Part shown: one piece after another, positions 20,640 to 31,332 of the stretch | How the letters are laid out: each line of letters begins with the position of its first letter | How positions within the stretch are numbered: position 1 is the stretch's first letter | DNA from: Takakia lepidozioides | Taxonomy: Eukaryota > Streptophyta > Takakiopsida > Takakiales > Takakiaceae | Length of the DNA: 64,000 bases | Direction of reading: 5' to 3' | Assembly: GCA_030704615.1 (NCBI GenBank) | Contig: CM060734.1 | Coordinates: forward strand, 23,684,001 to 23,748,000 | Notes under the pieces: model-generated | What the model was told of the DNA's origin: nothing | The model's input: the letters and a program-made list of their open reading frames with translations, nothing else | Databases searched by the model: none | Translations under genes and position numbers: made by a program

Positions 20640-21219
20640 CGCATGACATCGTCCGTCCTTCGGCATCAATGGATGCAATTTGGTAATTTCACCTCGTACA
20701 AGAAATTGAGAAAGGACTTGCATAACCTTCGCATGGATCTACTACATGGAGAACCGCAGGCAAGGAAGGCGGTTTTGGATGACGCTTTGGTATGGTTGTC
20801 AATTGTCCAGGAGCGAGCTGTAATTGACATTGTCTTGCACAAACCAGATGTCTTCAGAGTCCTCTGGTTTGGAACTCCGTATGAAGACCGCATATCGGCC
20901 ATTGGCCAGCTTGATTCCGCACTGTTGGATCGCCAAATTGAAGATATTGGGCTCATCGGAAATCGCCTTGAAGGTATGCACTGTTCTCCGTCATTTACAA
21001 GTCCTAAAATTTCCCATGGATCAATGTCGAGTACTAAACATGTGGTATGTTTCAGGGTGGGGCGATTTCGAAGAAGAAGCCATGAACAAGACATTCGACT
21101 CGCTTGTCAGAGCTACAAGAGACGTTCTCCTCGCAGTACAGGGCCATCCTAATTCCGATGGCACTGTCCAGAAGACTACCGAGGTTCATGTCCAGCAGAT
21201 TAGCGAGGAGTGTGCTTAG
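20640..21219 (+). pseudogene. Unrecognised two-exon gene fragment
   Basis: Exon 1 (to 20973) encodes a helical, charged segment (KKLRKDLHNLRMDLLHG, ALVWLSIVQERAVIDIVL, RVLWFGTPYEDRISAIG). Donor G|GTATGC at 20974 and acceptor TTTCAG| at 21055 define an 82-nt intron. Splicing keeps phase and gives RLEGWGDFEEEAMNKTFDSL, continuing to a TAG at 21219. The 5' end joins the gypsy fragment, so the gene is truncated. I do not recognise a family. If the 20.48-21.37 kb block is inverted, this fragment would lie on the same strand as, and directly upstream of, the minus-strand gene at 18543-20337, and both could be one gene. Confidence 0.55.
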
Positions 21220-21264
21220 CAACACACCTACTCACCGGAACCTTTTCCCATCCAATGACAATGA

Positions 21265-21365
21265 CTGTTTCTTCCGGGAGACTGGAAGGACTAGGCAGAC
21301 TCGACAGACTGGGCAGAGCGAGCAGATTGGGCAGACTGCCCAGCCGACCGGGCAGCAGTATGGAG
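21265..21365. repeat. GCAGACTGGGCAGA minisatellite
   Basis: About eight copies of a GGCAGACTSGRCAGA-like unit lie directly at the edge of the truncated gypsy RT. Confidence 0.65.
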
Positions 21366-21372
21366 AACAACC

Positions 21373-22446
21373 TCACCATGTTATCACATGCCCTAGGAAC
21401 TCCACTTTTGTGACCCCGAATTCGCACTTTGAAGCCTTGGCATACAGCTTCCCTTCCCGCAGTTTCTGGAACACCCTTTTGAGGTGCTCCAGGTGCTCTT
21501 CCTTTGTTTTCGAGTACACCAAGATGTTGTCGATGTACATGATCACAAAGTCATCCAACCACTCCTGGAAAAGGCTGCTCATTAGCGTGCTAAAGGTCGC
21601 GGGTGCATTGGTGAGCCCAAAAGGCATCACCAAGAACTCATATGAACCATATCTTGTCCTGCACGCGGTCTTCTCCTTATCTCCTTCCGCCACTCGGATT
21701 TGATGGTAGCCGGAGTGCAAATCGATCCGGCTGAAATACTTTGCTCCTGCCAACCGATCGAAGAGGTCGTTGATCCTTGGCAAAGGGTACCAGTTTTTTA
21801 TAGTCACCTTATTCAGAGCCCTATAATCGACATATATCCGCAACGTCCCATCCTTCTTGTCTGTGAATAGCACCGGGGCTCCGTAAGGTGACTTACACGG
21901 CCGGAGGTACCCCTTTGACATTAGATCCTTGAGTTGGGCCTTCAGCTTGACCAACTCTCTGTGGCTCAACCGGTAGGGCGCCTTGGCAGGCGGCTCCGAT
22001 CCCGGTATCACCTCTATCTTGTGGTCAACTCCTCTTTGCGGTGGCAAGCCGCTTGGTAAATCCTGCGGCATTACATCCTGGTATTTCTCCAAGATCCCTT
22101 TGATCCAATCTGGGCTTGGCTCCCTATCGACTTCTCCTTCCACTTGTCTTGCGTAAAGCAAAAACTGGGGTTTTTGTGGCTCCTCCACGGCCCACTCCCT
22201 TGCTGTCAGCATGTTTATTTGCCCTCCCACTCGGTTGGGCGTTTCCGACACTCGTAAAACTTTGCCACCATCCCCACACGGTAGCGTGACTACTCTCTTG
22301 CGGCCATCTATGACCGCTCCGGATTTGCTCAAAAAAATCATCCCCCAAATGAGATCCACTCCATCGATCTCGCAAATGGTGAAGTTCTCACATCCCTCCC
22401 AACTCCCGAGCTGAAGAGGAACATCGAATGTCAACCTCGTCGCCAA
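21373..22446 (-). pseudogene. Gypsy protease C-terminus and reverse transcriptase with YIDN active site
   Basis: The 357-residue frame opens inside the protease ([17 protein letters not shown]) and runs through an intact [88 protein letters not shown], then [14 protein letters not shown]. Gypsy RTs have YIDD; here the second catalytic Asp codon is AAC, so the site reads YIDN and should be inactive. The frame ends at VEFLGHVIT. The next conserved segment is found on the plus strand at 20478. The 5' end is lost where a hAT fragment begins (22460). Codon and sequence type differ from the 4.0-5.9 kb element, so it is another family. Confidence 0.92.
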
Positions 22447-22459
22447 TTGTGGTTCTCAT

Positions 22460-23722
22460 TTGGCCGAACGCACTTCAATGGAGGCCTCCACATCACTTGT
22501 CGGGAGCCCCAGCTTCCGTGCCGTTGCCGGTGTCATGAAGGAGTGCGACGCTTCCTGTGAGCGGAACAGGAGCAGTTACTCGTTTGTTCACAACAAGATT
22601 CGCAACAAGTTGAATCCTGCCAGGGCTGACAAATTGGTTTATGTCTACACGAATTGTAGGCTACTGCGAGAGAGGAGAGCAAGTGACGCATCTGCATGGT
22701 ACAAGAAGAATCTGTTGTCTGAAGAATCTGCCTCAGAGGTCCAATCTAGCAGCAATGATGACACTGACGCCGCGAGGGACTCCGACTCCGACGGTTGGGA
22801 TGGGTCCGATGATGTGGGCAATCCTCCACATGACCCATATGAATTTAATGACGATGATGCTGCAATGCATCCATCCTTCGATGACCTTGTTGTTGATGAA
22901 CTGCGACATGGTGTCATCCCAATTGCGGACCCCCTTCCCCCAGTGGAGCACACTCTCAACAATGAAATTGAGGTCAACTCTCCCCCACCACGAGTTCCAC
23001 GGACTGCGGGAGATGTGCAGGTCGAATCGTCAGATGATGACAACTGGCCGTTGTCATTCCTTCACCGACATCGTGCCCCTGTGAACCGTGCTTCATCTCA
23101 CCCCGCTCCATCTCATGTTTCTCTTTCTCAAGCCGGTCCATCCCATGCTGGTCCATCTAGTCTCTCTCCCCCTCATGTAATTCCTTCCATTGCTACTCCG
23201 ATCCTGGGAGATGGTTCTTCTGCTGCGGGACTTCTGCAAGTCGAACCATTGGATGACGACGACCGGCCATTGTCGTTTCATCTGGCCTGACGACGTCCGC
23301 ATGTGAACCATGCTCCCTCGACCCTCGCTGGTCCATCTCATGCCCCTTCCTCTCATGTCGGCCCCTCTGATGTACGTGCGAGTAGCCTTCCTCATACGAG
23401 ACCTGCTCCAAGGCCACCACGAAATCCAGGACAAGCCCAGAAACGGCAGAGAATTGTGCAACCTTTTGTTGGTGACCGACTTGTGAACAGGCCTGATACC
23501 ATAGATGGTATTCATGATAGGAGTGGAAATCGACCAGAGAGACAACTGAACGTACTCCGAGGACGACTACAGGTCCAACGGCTAGTTGCATCTGGAAACG
23601 AAAGAACAGATGAAGATCGCGATTCTAGCACTGATCATTGGAACGGGGGTGAAGTGAGTGGGGACAAAGATTTTGTACTAGACGTGAGATCATACCATCG
23701 TCGTCGTGCCAGACGGAATTAG
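22460..23722 (+). pseudogene. hAT transposase C-terminal part
   Basis: The frame starts in the middle of a protein. CERNRSSYSFVHNKIRNKLN followed by PARADKLVYVYTNCRLLRER is the C-terminal dimerisation segment of plant hAT transposases. It is followed by a long acidic and Ser/Pro/His-rich tail (SHPAPSHVSLSQAGPSHAG) with repeated Asp/Glu-Ser-Asp motifs (VQVESSDDDNWPLSF, LQVEPLDDDDRPLSF). An in-frame TGA at 23288-23290 interrupts; the same frame then stays open to 23722 with an Arg-rich end (SYHRRRARRN). The catalytic half is absent. The missing N-terminal half of the same family is present at 53703-55493, which stops just before this segment would start. A hairpin array follows at 24030. Confidence 0.85.
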
Positions 23723-24029
23723 GTACAACTATAACTTCTGTGACCTGTCACATGATGTGTAGTATGTTTCCATGGATATCCATGTTTCAGTTTGGGTACA
23801 TGCATACGTGTACGGAAATAAAAATGGTGGAATATGTGTACCCAAGAAAGGGTTTGGTGGTTGTGCGTGTGTTTGTGTTTCGTCATTACCTTTACATTGT
23901 TGATTTCCTATTATGGTTTCGAAAGCCACAAAAGCCAGGTGCAGCTCCCAACATTCATCTTCCCCTTCACAAATCCATGGGGAGTCGATACATGTGCTTT
24001 TCATCTGCCTCTCCAAACATACATACAGG
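23723..24029. other. 3' flank of the hAT fragment
   Basis: No protein-like frame is seen. AATAAA occurs at 23817-23822 and could serve as a polyadenylation signal for the upstream ORF. Confidence 0.35.
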
Positions 24030-24760
24030 TGCAAGGGGACCAACCTCCTGGTGGTCGCACCTATTTAAAAAAAAACAATTGTGTGACCACCAGTAGCGGT
24101 CGTCGCAACTGTTAAAATAAAAGAAAAATGTTGCGACCACCCCCTGCTGGTAGTCGCACCTATTTACTGATTTACTGATTACCCCTGCTGGTGGTCGCAG
24201 ATTTTATTTTATTTTATTTTGGGAAACACCTGGGAGCGACAGCTCACAAATCACGCCCCTTAGTAGTGAGAGGAGAAAATAACCTCTTTCATTTATGCGC
24301 CAAGAGGCGTATGAATGGGGCACCACACACAAACCATACCACACCCATCAAGTAGCAAGATTTGACCCCAGAATCGTCCGGGTCGCACTCAGTGCACTTA
24401 ACCAACTGAGCTACTGACTGTTGGTAGATATTAAAAAATCGGAAAATTATGCGACCACCCCCCTACAACCACCCCCCTGCTGGTGGTCGCATCTATTAAA
24501 GAAAAAGAAAATAGTGCGACCACCAGCAGGTGGTGGTCGTACCTATTTGTTTTAAACAAAATTTCTGCGACCACCCCCTACTGGTGGTCGCACCCATTAA
24601 AAAACATAAACAAATCTGCGACCACCCCCCTGCTGGTGGTCGCACATATTAAAAAAAAAAAAAAATCTGCGACCACCCCCCTGCTGGTGGTCGCACATAA
24701 TAAAGAAAATAAAAAAAGATGCGACCACCACTGCTGGCGGTCGCAGCTATTACTAGCGTG
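24030..24760 (-). repeat. Array of TGCGACCACC...GGTGGTCGCA hairpins (3' side of hAT)
   Basis: Nine or ten units are present at about 50-bp spacing. Each has a 10-bp arm TGCGACCACC, a short loop and the complementary arm GGTGGTCGCA, with A/T-rich spacers. In this array the loop reads CCCCTGCT (C-rich side first), the reverse complement of the loop in the 52.6-53.3 kb array. The best-preserved units are at 24567-24700. A SINE interrupts the array at about 24200-24425. The inverted relation of the two arrays fits long terminal inverted repeats made of many hairpins. Confidence 0.85.
24200..24425 (-). mobile_element. tRNA-derived SINE inserted in the hairpin array
   Basis: On the minus strand, TAGCTCAGTTGG (24413-24402) is a pol III A box and GGGGTCAAATC (24369-24359) fits a B box, 33 nt apart, as in a tRNA. 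The acceptor and T stems do not pair well, so it is not a functional tRNA. The body continues about 150 nt and ends in CCCAAAATAAAATAAAAT-like tail toward 24200. Array units are intact on both sides. Exact ends and target duplication are not resolved. Confidence 0.65.
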
Positions 24761-24804
24761 CGCAATCATGATGACAACGCGCGCCCCGAGTGTGGAGGGG
24801 GGGC

Positions 24805-24810
24805 TTATAA
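24805..24810 (+). promoter_or_regulatory. Possible TATA box upstream of the RING gene
   Basis: TTATAA follows a G-rich run (GGAGGGGGGGC) about 60 bp after the last hairpin. The hAT gene at 53.7 kb has the same order: hairpin array, G-rich stretch, TATATAAGG, gene. Confidence 0.45.
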
Positions 24811-25173
24811 GGCCTTGGAGGCCATTCTCTCCCTCACTTTTTTCCACACCGGGACTTGGTGGGCGATGGGATGTTGCATTCCTTGTCATTGAGTCCAAGT
24901 GGAGAGGGGTGCTATTGGTTGGGTGGGGGGTATTCTGGGCCATTGGATTCTACGAAATCAATGCTGAGTACCTCCCGAGAAGCCCTCTTCTAGCTCCCAC
25001 GTTTTTTTCATTGCACATTGCGTCATATCACTTAGAACTGTCGAGGGAGTGACATGTGCCTCTAGTACTTGGGGAGGATTCATTAGGGAGTATGATTAGG
25101 TACGATTTAGGAGGGTTGGGAGAGCATTTTTCTTAGGAAATACCTGTCGAGTAGGGGTAAGCCAAAACCATAA

Positions 25174-26226
25174 ATGGCGGAGGAGGAAGACAGAGGAGGT
25201 CATCCCAGGGATGACGATAATGAACCTGGACCTCCCAAAAAAAAACCAAAAAGGGCCAGGCGCGAACTTCGTTGGGACATATACAATGATCCCAACATTC
25301 TTGTGGAACCAGGTTGGGAAGTTTGGAAGTTGGGGCAGCGGTGGTCACTTGGTGACTGCAAGAAATTTGTGGACTGGTGTCACATAAATCGTTTGTGGCC
25401 CAGAGATAGGCATGATCCACAAACCAAACAAAATCAAGCTAGCTTGCATTCCTGCGCCAACCGCATTTCCGCCCACAAGGCAGAGGAGGTACATACAACA
25501 TTGTGGGGTCAACCGCTCGTCAACAACAAGGTCTCGTATTTATTTGCGGCCATGTTGTACACAGAGTTGATTTTATTGCGACCAGTGGATTGGCAAACTG
25601 CCACTACGAGATAGCGTACTAGACTATACATGTTCTCTGATATCCCAGACTTGTATATACGTCAGGGGCAGGACATCATACGATTCGATAGAAATGACGA
25701 GGTGGAAGAAAGAGGAAAGGCGGATGGAAACGACGATGTGGAAGAAGGAGGAAATGCAGACCAACCTCCAGATTATACGCCGCAACAAGTCTCCGCAGCC
25801 GGGCCTTCAACATCTGAGGTGGAGGGGGGCGAGGTATGCTCTCCGTTGGAGGAACAGTTGGCCGCACATGAACAGCACATCAAAGACCTGCAAGACATTG
25901 TTCATTTGCAACGATGGCAAATAGCGAAGTTGCTGGAAAGAATGGGGTTGGGGACTTTCGACAGCGTACGCGGTGTGCTTCAGGACCCGAGGCCAATCAC
26001 CAACGAGCAAGACATATTGGCGCGTTTGAATATGCCACCAATGGACATTGATCGCGTCATCGACGGGGTTGACTCAATCGGGCATGGGAATGAATTGCAA
26101 ACGTCTGAACTGGACCCGGTGAGGGTTGAGGAAGAAAGACTTGCGGCGGATAGGGCAAGAAAAGGGAAGGACCCCATAGTGGAAACTGGGGAATGTTCAG
26201 CCGTGCAAATTACATCGGCCCATTAA
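25174..26226 (+). pseudogene. N-terminal part of the RING protein gene, interrupted by TAG
   Basis: An ATG at 25174 opens a frame with a basic, Pro/Lys-rich start (PGPPKKKPKRARRELRWDIY, a possible nuclear signal) and a Trp-rich body (EPGWEVWKLGQRWSLGDCKK). A TAG at 25612-25614 interrupts after TATTR. The same frame continues RTRLYMFSDIPDLYI, then an acidic stretch, then a heptad-like Glu/Leu/Gln segment (LEEQLAAHEQHIKDLQDIV) that may form a coiled coil. It ends at 26226 while the next part of the protein continues in another frame from about 26195. One stop and one frameshift therefore separate it from the RING part, unless an unrecognised intron is used. I do not recognise the family. Confidence 0.55.
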
Positions 26227-27740
26227 CAGGAATTAAGCAGCTTGTGGGGGAACGCGAGCAAGCTAGGGTTGTTGCATATCGGTACTCAAATGCCATGCAA
26301 ATCCAATCGTGGCCATGGTTGAAGGGGAATTGGCGGAATTGGGTGACATGGGCGGGCCATCTAGCATCGCGGGAAACACGGATAGAAGAAGCGTTGTCCT
26401 CCCTCCAACGTGTAGCACGTTTGTCGAATCGAAGCGTAGATAGCATCTATGCTAATTTGCAAAGGCACGACACTGTGCGTGATGTATTCACGTTGAAGTA
26501 CACTGGATTCACCACATGGGGTGATGTGCATGCCATGTTTGAGCACTATGTGCATACAATTTCTCATACCAATAACAGCATAAACTGGGATTTGGAAGTA
26601 GAGGAGGAGTGGGATACCAGGCCGAGGATGTCATCCTACATTAATGAGGATAAACGGACGTGGATACCACAGAGCAATCCAGCGTCATGGGTAATAGATG
26701 GTACGGTGTGCACAATGTGCCTAAACCCTTATGGACCGGAGGGAGGCTATATGCTTGGTTCATGTGGCCATTTGTTGCATCCCACATGTCTCATATCGGC
26801 AGCCATGCGAGCCAGCCAATGCCCTGACTGCCGTGGACCAATCCATCGACGTTTCTACGAGTTGTTTGGGTTGCAAGACAATATGCCCACGAGATACGAG
26901 TACAACTGGTACAACATGCCATTGGATGTATCGCCTTACAATTTTTTAAATTGGCAGCACTGGGGGGAGACAATGACATGGGATGCTCCAAGAGAGATGC
27001 ACGCCTTGGATGCGAAGACGTTAACTAGGGTTCAAGATCCGGTGACCTTTTGGGTGATATCCAACTGGGAAATAACCGTGCGTGCTAGAGGCTTATGGGA
27101 CCCAATCCAAATGGAGCTTTTTTGCCGGAACTTGGGAGGGCATTGGAGCTGTACCAGACAAAGATTCTTCCGACTGCCTGAGGATCCGTGGGTGCCAGCG
27201 GAAAACGACCCATACAATCGCGAACCGATTGGGAGAGACCTATTTCTGAGGGAGTTGGAGGCCGCTAGCATCCGTTGGGAGGATATGAATGAGACGTATT
27301 GGGTGCCTCGTCGGGATGATGGGCCATTTCTTCTAGAGTTGCGCAGAGACCCCCAGCAGGAGGAGGTGTTGGACAATTTCAAGGCTGTCATTACAAGTGT
27401 GGAAAAGTATTGGCAGAACACAAGGCGTGACCAAGTTGCCCCTATTCCAGGGGTGTTCTTGCCACTTCCAAATATATCGGATTTAATTGAAAAATTGCAT
27501 GCCGCCGTAGCAAGAGTGACACACCCGGCTCTGGCAAATGTGGAAGAGAGTCAGCACTCGCCTAGAACGCTACGCATGATGGCAAGGGTGGACCACACAA
27601 CACTGGGTCCCTCTTTGACCACTCGAGCCCAGGCTCGAGCTCTCCACACTGGTGGAGGCACGTCCTCTACACCCGGAGCATCTTCATCAACATCTGGAGA
27701 TGACGACAACGAAGTAATAAATCTAGATGAAGATGACTAG
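26193..27740 (+). CDS. RING-H2 finger protein, 515-residue open frame
   Basis: A long intact frame. The RING motif spans about residues 173-215: CTMC, a 14-residue spacer, CGHLLHPTC, a 10-residue spacer, CPDC. The order C-x2-C, C-x-H-x2-H-x2-C, C-x2-C fits a RING-H2 domain, which usually makes an E3 ubiquitin ligase. N-terminal to it is a Trp-rich helical region; C-terminal is a 220-residue region with many Trp and Arg (NWQHWGETMTWDAPREMHAL), then a Ser/Thr-rich and acidic tail (GDDDNEVINLDEDD) whose VINLDEDD resembles a SUMO-interacting motif. A partial second copy with a stop lies at 46300-46712. The overall protein is unknown to me. Upstream coding continues in 25174-26226. No intron is needed within this frame. 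Confidence 0.75.
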   Translation: MFSRANYIGPLTGIKQLVGEREQARVVAYRYSNAMQIQSWPWLKGNWRNWVTWAGHLASRETRIEEALSSLQRVARLSNRSVDSIYANLQRHDTVRDVFTLKYTGFTTWGDVHAMFEHYVHTISHTNNSINWDLEVEEEWDTRPRMSSYINEDKRTWIPQSNPASWVIDGTVCTMCLNPYGPEGGYMLGSCGHLLHPTCLISAAMRASQCPDCRGPIHRRFYELFGLQDNMPTRYEYNWYNMPLDVSPYNFLNWQHWGETMTWDAPREMHALDAKTLTRVQDPVTFWVISNWEITVRARGLWDPIQMELFCRNLGGHWSCTRQRFFRLPEDPWVPAENDPYNREPIGRDLFLRELEAASIRWEDMNETYWVPRRDDGPFLLELRRDPQQEEVLDNFKAVITSVEKYWQNTRRDQVAPIPGVFLPLPNISDLIEKLHAAVARVTHPALANVEESQHSPRTLRMMARVDHTTLGPSLTTRAQARALHTGGGTSSTPGASSSTSGDDDNEVINLDEDD

Positions 27741-28599
27741 AAATGCTAGAAACGTATGGAGTAGGCCAAAAGTCTCAGGTTGCGAAAACTTAAATGTGCA
27801 ACCCACTGTATAGTCTACGTAATTTTTGGAAATACGAGGTTCATCCTTTGAACCATTTTTAAATGACCTCATACTTGTTCGGTACCTGTTTGACGGCATG
27901 TACAATATACTGGCAATGTTTCAAAACAATAAAAAATTGTTGAATGAAGATACCATTGGTTCACCCATTGCAATATTTTAAATCGAACTCATACTTGTCC
28001 GGTACCTTTAAGAGGGCATGTACAATGCAATGGCAAAGTTTGAAAGCATTCAGAAATCGGCACATCAAATAACCATTGGTTCCTCCTGTGAACCATTTTT
28101 TATTGATCTCATACTTCTCCGGTCCATGTAAGAGGCATGTAGAACATACTGGCAAAATTTCAAATCATTCAATTTTTTTTTTATCAATGAACATTTGATT
28201 TATCCTTTTCACCATTAACGATTAATCACAAATAAATGAACAGACACATAAATCATTTGCCTCCAAATGATTTTGGTTCACTTTGAGACTGGGCCAATAT
28301 CTTCAATGTACCATGGAAGAGGCCCCAGAGTAATATGAGATCAATCAAAATTCGTTCGATGGGCCAATGAGGCGTTCAGTTGTCATCTGGTTTTTGTTCA
28401 TTGCGAAAAAGAAATCCTGCAATGCGTGCACGGCTATTGCACCCATTGAACGGATGTGGTTGAAGCCCCTCTTTTGCCCGCATGTGCTTGAACATGTGTG
28501 CAACACATGTGTGGAGACACAACAGACGAATAAATCATTTGCCTCCCCATCGACACCAAGCCATTCCATAAAGTAATTGAATTTAAATTAATTTTAAGA

Positions 28600-28985
28600 C
28601 AATAAATAGGTTTGCACTGCCTTTCATTGGGGGTTTCTGGCACGTATCGATTTTGTTCTTGGCTCAATTTTGTTCTGCGGCTTCCAGCATCCTACCACTA
28701 CTCCCCCACCAAAATTTGGACCAATCAAAAATGCCCCCAAAAAACAAATGTTCTCTTCGCTCACTATTGCAGAACTCTCTATGAAGAGTGCATGAAGTTG
28801 AACACAAATCAAGTTTGGAGTACAAAATAGGGAAGAAACTGTGGTTTTGGGTCCAAATGAATTATGTTCGTTCCCAAATTTGGCACGCACGTTGCATATG
28901 GCTACATTACACACCCCATTCAAAAACAAAAAAAATAAAAAATTGTGAGCATGCGAAACACAGTCCAACAGGTCCCAAAGCAATA
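28600..28985. repeat. Segment duplicated at 30510-30750
   Basis: Both copies share GGCTNAATTTTGTTCTG, the run CTCACTATTGCAGAACTC, and TATGAAGAGTGCATGAAG in the same order and strand, with about a quarter of positions changed. This shows that a unit of about 1.9 kb, not only the 120-bp satellite, was duplicated. Confidence 0.65.
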
Positions 28986-29524
28986 TTAGATCCAGTGGAA
29001 TACATTCAACGGGTGAACGGATGGTTGCCCATCCAAATCATTTTTGTTTGCTTCCAAACTTTGCCAGTACGTTTGAGACACCATCTACAGGTCCCGGACT
29101 AATATCAAATCAATCAAAATTCATTCGATGGCTCAACGGATGGCTGGCCATCGAGATGATTTTGGTTTGCTTTGAGACTTGGCCAGTATGTTCAATGTGC
29201 CATGGAAGAGGCCTTAGAGTAATATGAGATCAATCAAAATTCGTTCAATGGGCCGACGGATGGTTGCCCATCCAAATGATTTTCGTTCGTTTTGAGACTT
29301 GGCGAGTGTGTTCAATGTACCCTCTTATAGGTCCCAGTGTAATATGAGATCAATCGTTAACGATTAATCATGAATCATCCAACAGGGAACTATTGGTTCA
29401 CCCTTTGAACCATTTAACATTGACATCATACTTGTCCAGTAACTTTAAGAGGGCATGTACAAGACACTCGCAAAGTTTCAAATGAATCCAAAATCATTTG
29501 GCAGGGGAATGATTGGTTCACCCA

Positions 29525-29895
29525 TAGCCAATTTCAGGGGCTGAAATTGCCATTTATGGGGCTCGAATTGCCAATTTGAGGGGCTGGACTTGCAATTTGA
29601 TGGGCTAAAACTGCCAATCCAGGGGCTTCAATTGCCAATTTCAGGGGCTGCACTAGCAATTGCCATTTCATAAGCTACAGTTGCAATTTGAGGGGCGGAA
29701 ATTGTCATTTCAGGGGCTAGAAGTGCAATTTGAGGGGTTGGAATTGACAATTTCAAGGGCTCAAATTACAATTTGAGAGGCGGCCGGGGTTGGTCATTTT
29801 AGGGACTGGCAGTACCAATTTTAAGGGCTTGAATTGCATTTTGAATTGTAATTCAAGGGTTACAATGGGCCATTGGGGGGCTAGAATTACCAAAG
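29525..29895. repeat. GAGGGGCTNNAATTGCAATTT low-complexity tract
   Basis: About twelve variants of AGGGGCTNAAATTGCCAATTT repeat at irregular 30-40 bp spacing within the satellite region. Confidence 0.75.
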
Positions 29896-31332
29896 CAATG
29901 ACATCCAAAGCAATATAAAATCATTTGATAGCGGAATGATTGGTTCACCCTTTCAAACCATTTTTTATTCACGTCATACTTGTCCAGTACTTGTAGGAGG
30001 GCATGTGGCTGACACTTGCAAAGCTTCAAAGCAATGTAAAATCATTTGATAGGGGAACAATTGGTTCACCCTTTCAACCATATTTTACTAACCTCATACT
30101 TGTCCGGTACCTTTAAAATGGCATGTGAAAGACACTTGCAAAGCTTTAAAGCACTCCAAAATCATTTGATATGTTCATGATTGATTCACCCTTTTAACCA
30201 TTTTAGATTGATTTGAAACTTGTGAAAGACCTATAAGAGGGCATGTATAAGACACTTGCAAAGTTTCAAATCAATTTAAAATCATTTGGTAGGGGGACGA
30301 TTGGTTCACCCTTTACACCATTTTAGATTGATGTCATACTTCTCAAAGACGTGTAAGAGGGCATGTAGAAGACACTTGCAAAGTTTCGGAGCAATAAAAT
30401 ATCATTTCATCGGGGAAGTTTCCGTTCACCCTTTCATCCAGTTTTGAATTGAACTGCATTTTTACTAAATAAAATGATTTAGAGGGCATAGGATTGTGGG
30501 GCGCAATGAGTGTGGGGCGCAATGATTTTGTTTTTGGCTTGATTTTGTTCTGTGAGTTGAACCCTCATACCACCACATCCTTGCCAAAAAATGTACCAAA
30601 GAAAAATGTTTGGAAAAAAACGTTCATCCTTTGCTCTATGCTCACTATTGCAGAACTCTCTATGAAGAGTGCATGAAGTTGAAGATAACTTCACCTTGGA
30701 GTGCAAATGAGGGAATAAAATGTGTTTTGGATGCAGACGATGTCTGTTCATGGTGACATTATGCATGCAATTCTTCATGTTGTTATCAAGCATATGACTT
30801 CAGAATGGAATTAAAAACAATTCATGTGCAGGCGAAAGGTTGTTTCTCCTTATGAATTTGAATAACCGATTCAAACAACTTTGTTGAAGTTCAACTTTGG
30901 TCCATATGTGCTTAAGTACGTACAAATCACGTACACAAAGTTGCAAGCGAAGAAATAATCATTTGCCTCCCGAACGACTCGTTAAACCTTTCAACCAATT
31001 TTCAATCATGAATCATTTAATAGGGGAACTATTGGTTTACCCTTAGAACCATTTTAGATTGACCTCATACTTGTCAGGTAACTTAAAGAGGGCATGTACA
31101 ACACACTCCCAAAGTTTCAAATCAATCTAAAATCATTTGGCAGGAGAACGATTGGTTCATCCATTGACCCGGTGTACACTGTCACTCTTCAAGATTCGTG
31201 GGTGTGGTGCTTGATTATCCCATATGATGGACCCAGGTGCCATGGCCAAGTAACAAACCATTAAAATATTATGGTACGAGACAAACACAATTGAAAACAA
31301 CATTTATTCAAACATGATGTACAGTCAGAGGT

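Larger units (their letters stand above)
27743..31190. repeat. Satellite region between the RING and kinase genes
   Basis: A unit of about 120 bp with landmarks GGTTCACCC, CCATTTT, TCATACTTGTCCGGTA, GAGGGCATGTA, and GCAAAGTTTCAAA recurs at about 27840, 27965, 28080, 29395, 29935, 30060, 30180, 30300 and 31035. Another unit of about 117 bp (TAATATGAGATCAATCAAAA, GATGGGCCAA) recurs at 28330, 29100, 29220 and 29340. A copy of the first 240 bp lies at 46725-46965. Short frames through it are not genes. Confidence 0.8.

Noticed and set aside
20666-21094. 142-codon minus-strand ORF
   Set aside because: It is antisense to a plus-strand frame that has a phase-keeping GT-AG intron.
24359-24425. Functional tRNA gene on the minus strand
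   Set aside because: A and B boxes are present, but the acceptor and T stems do not pair, and a non-tRNA body and an AAAAT tail follow.
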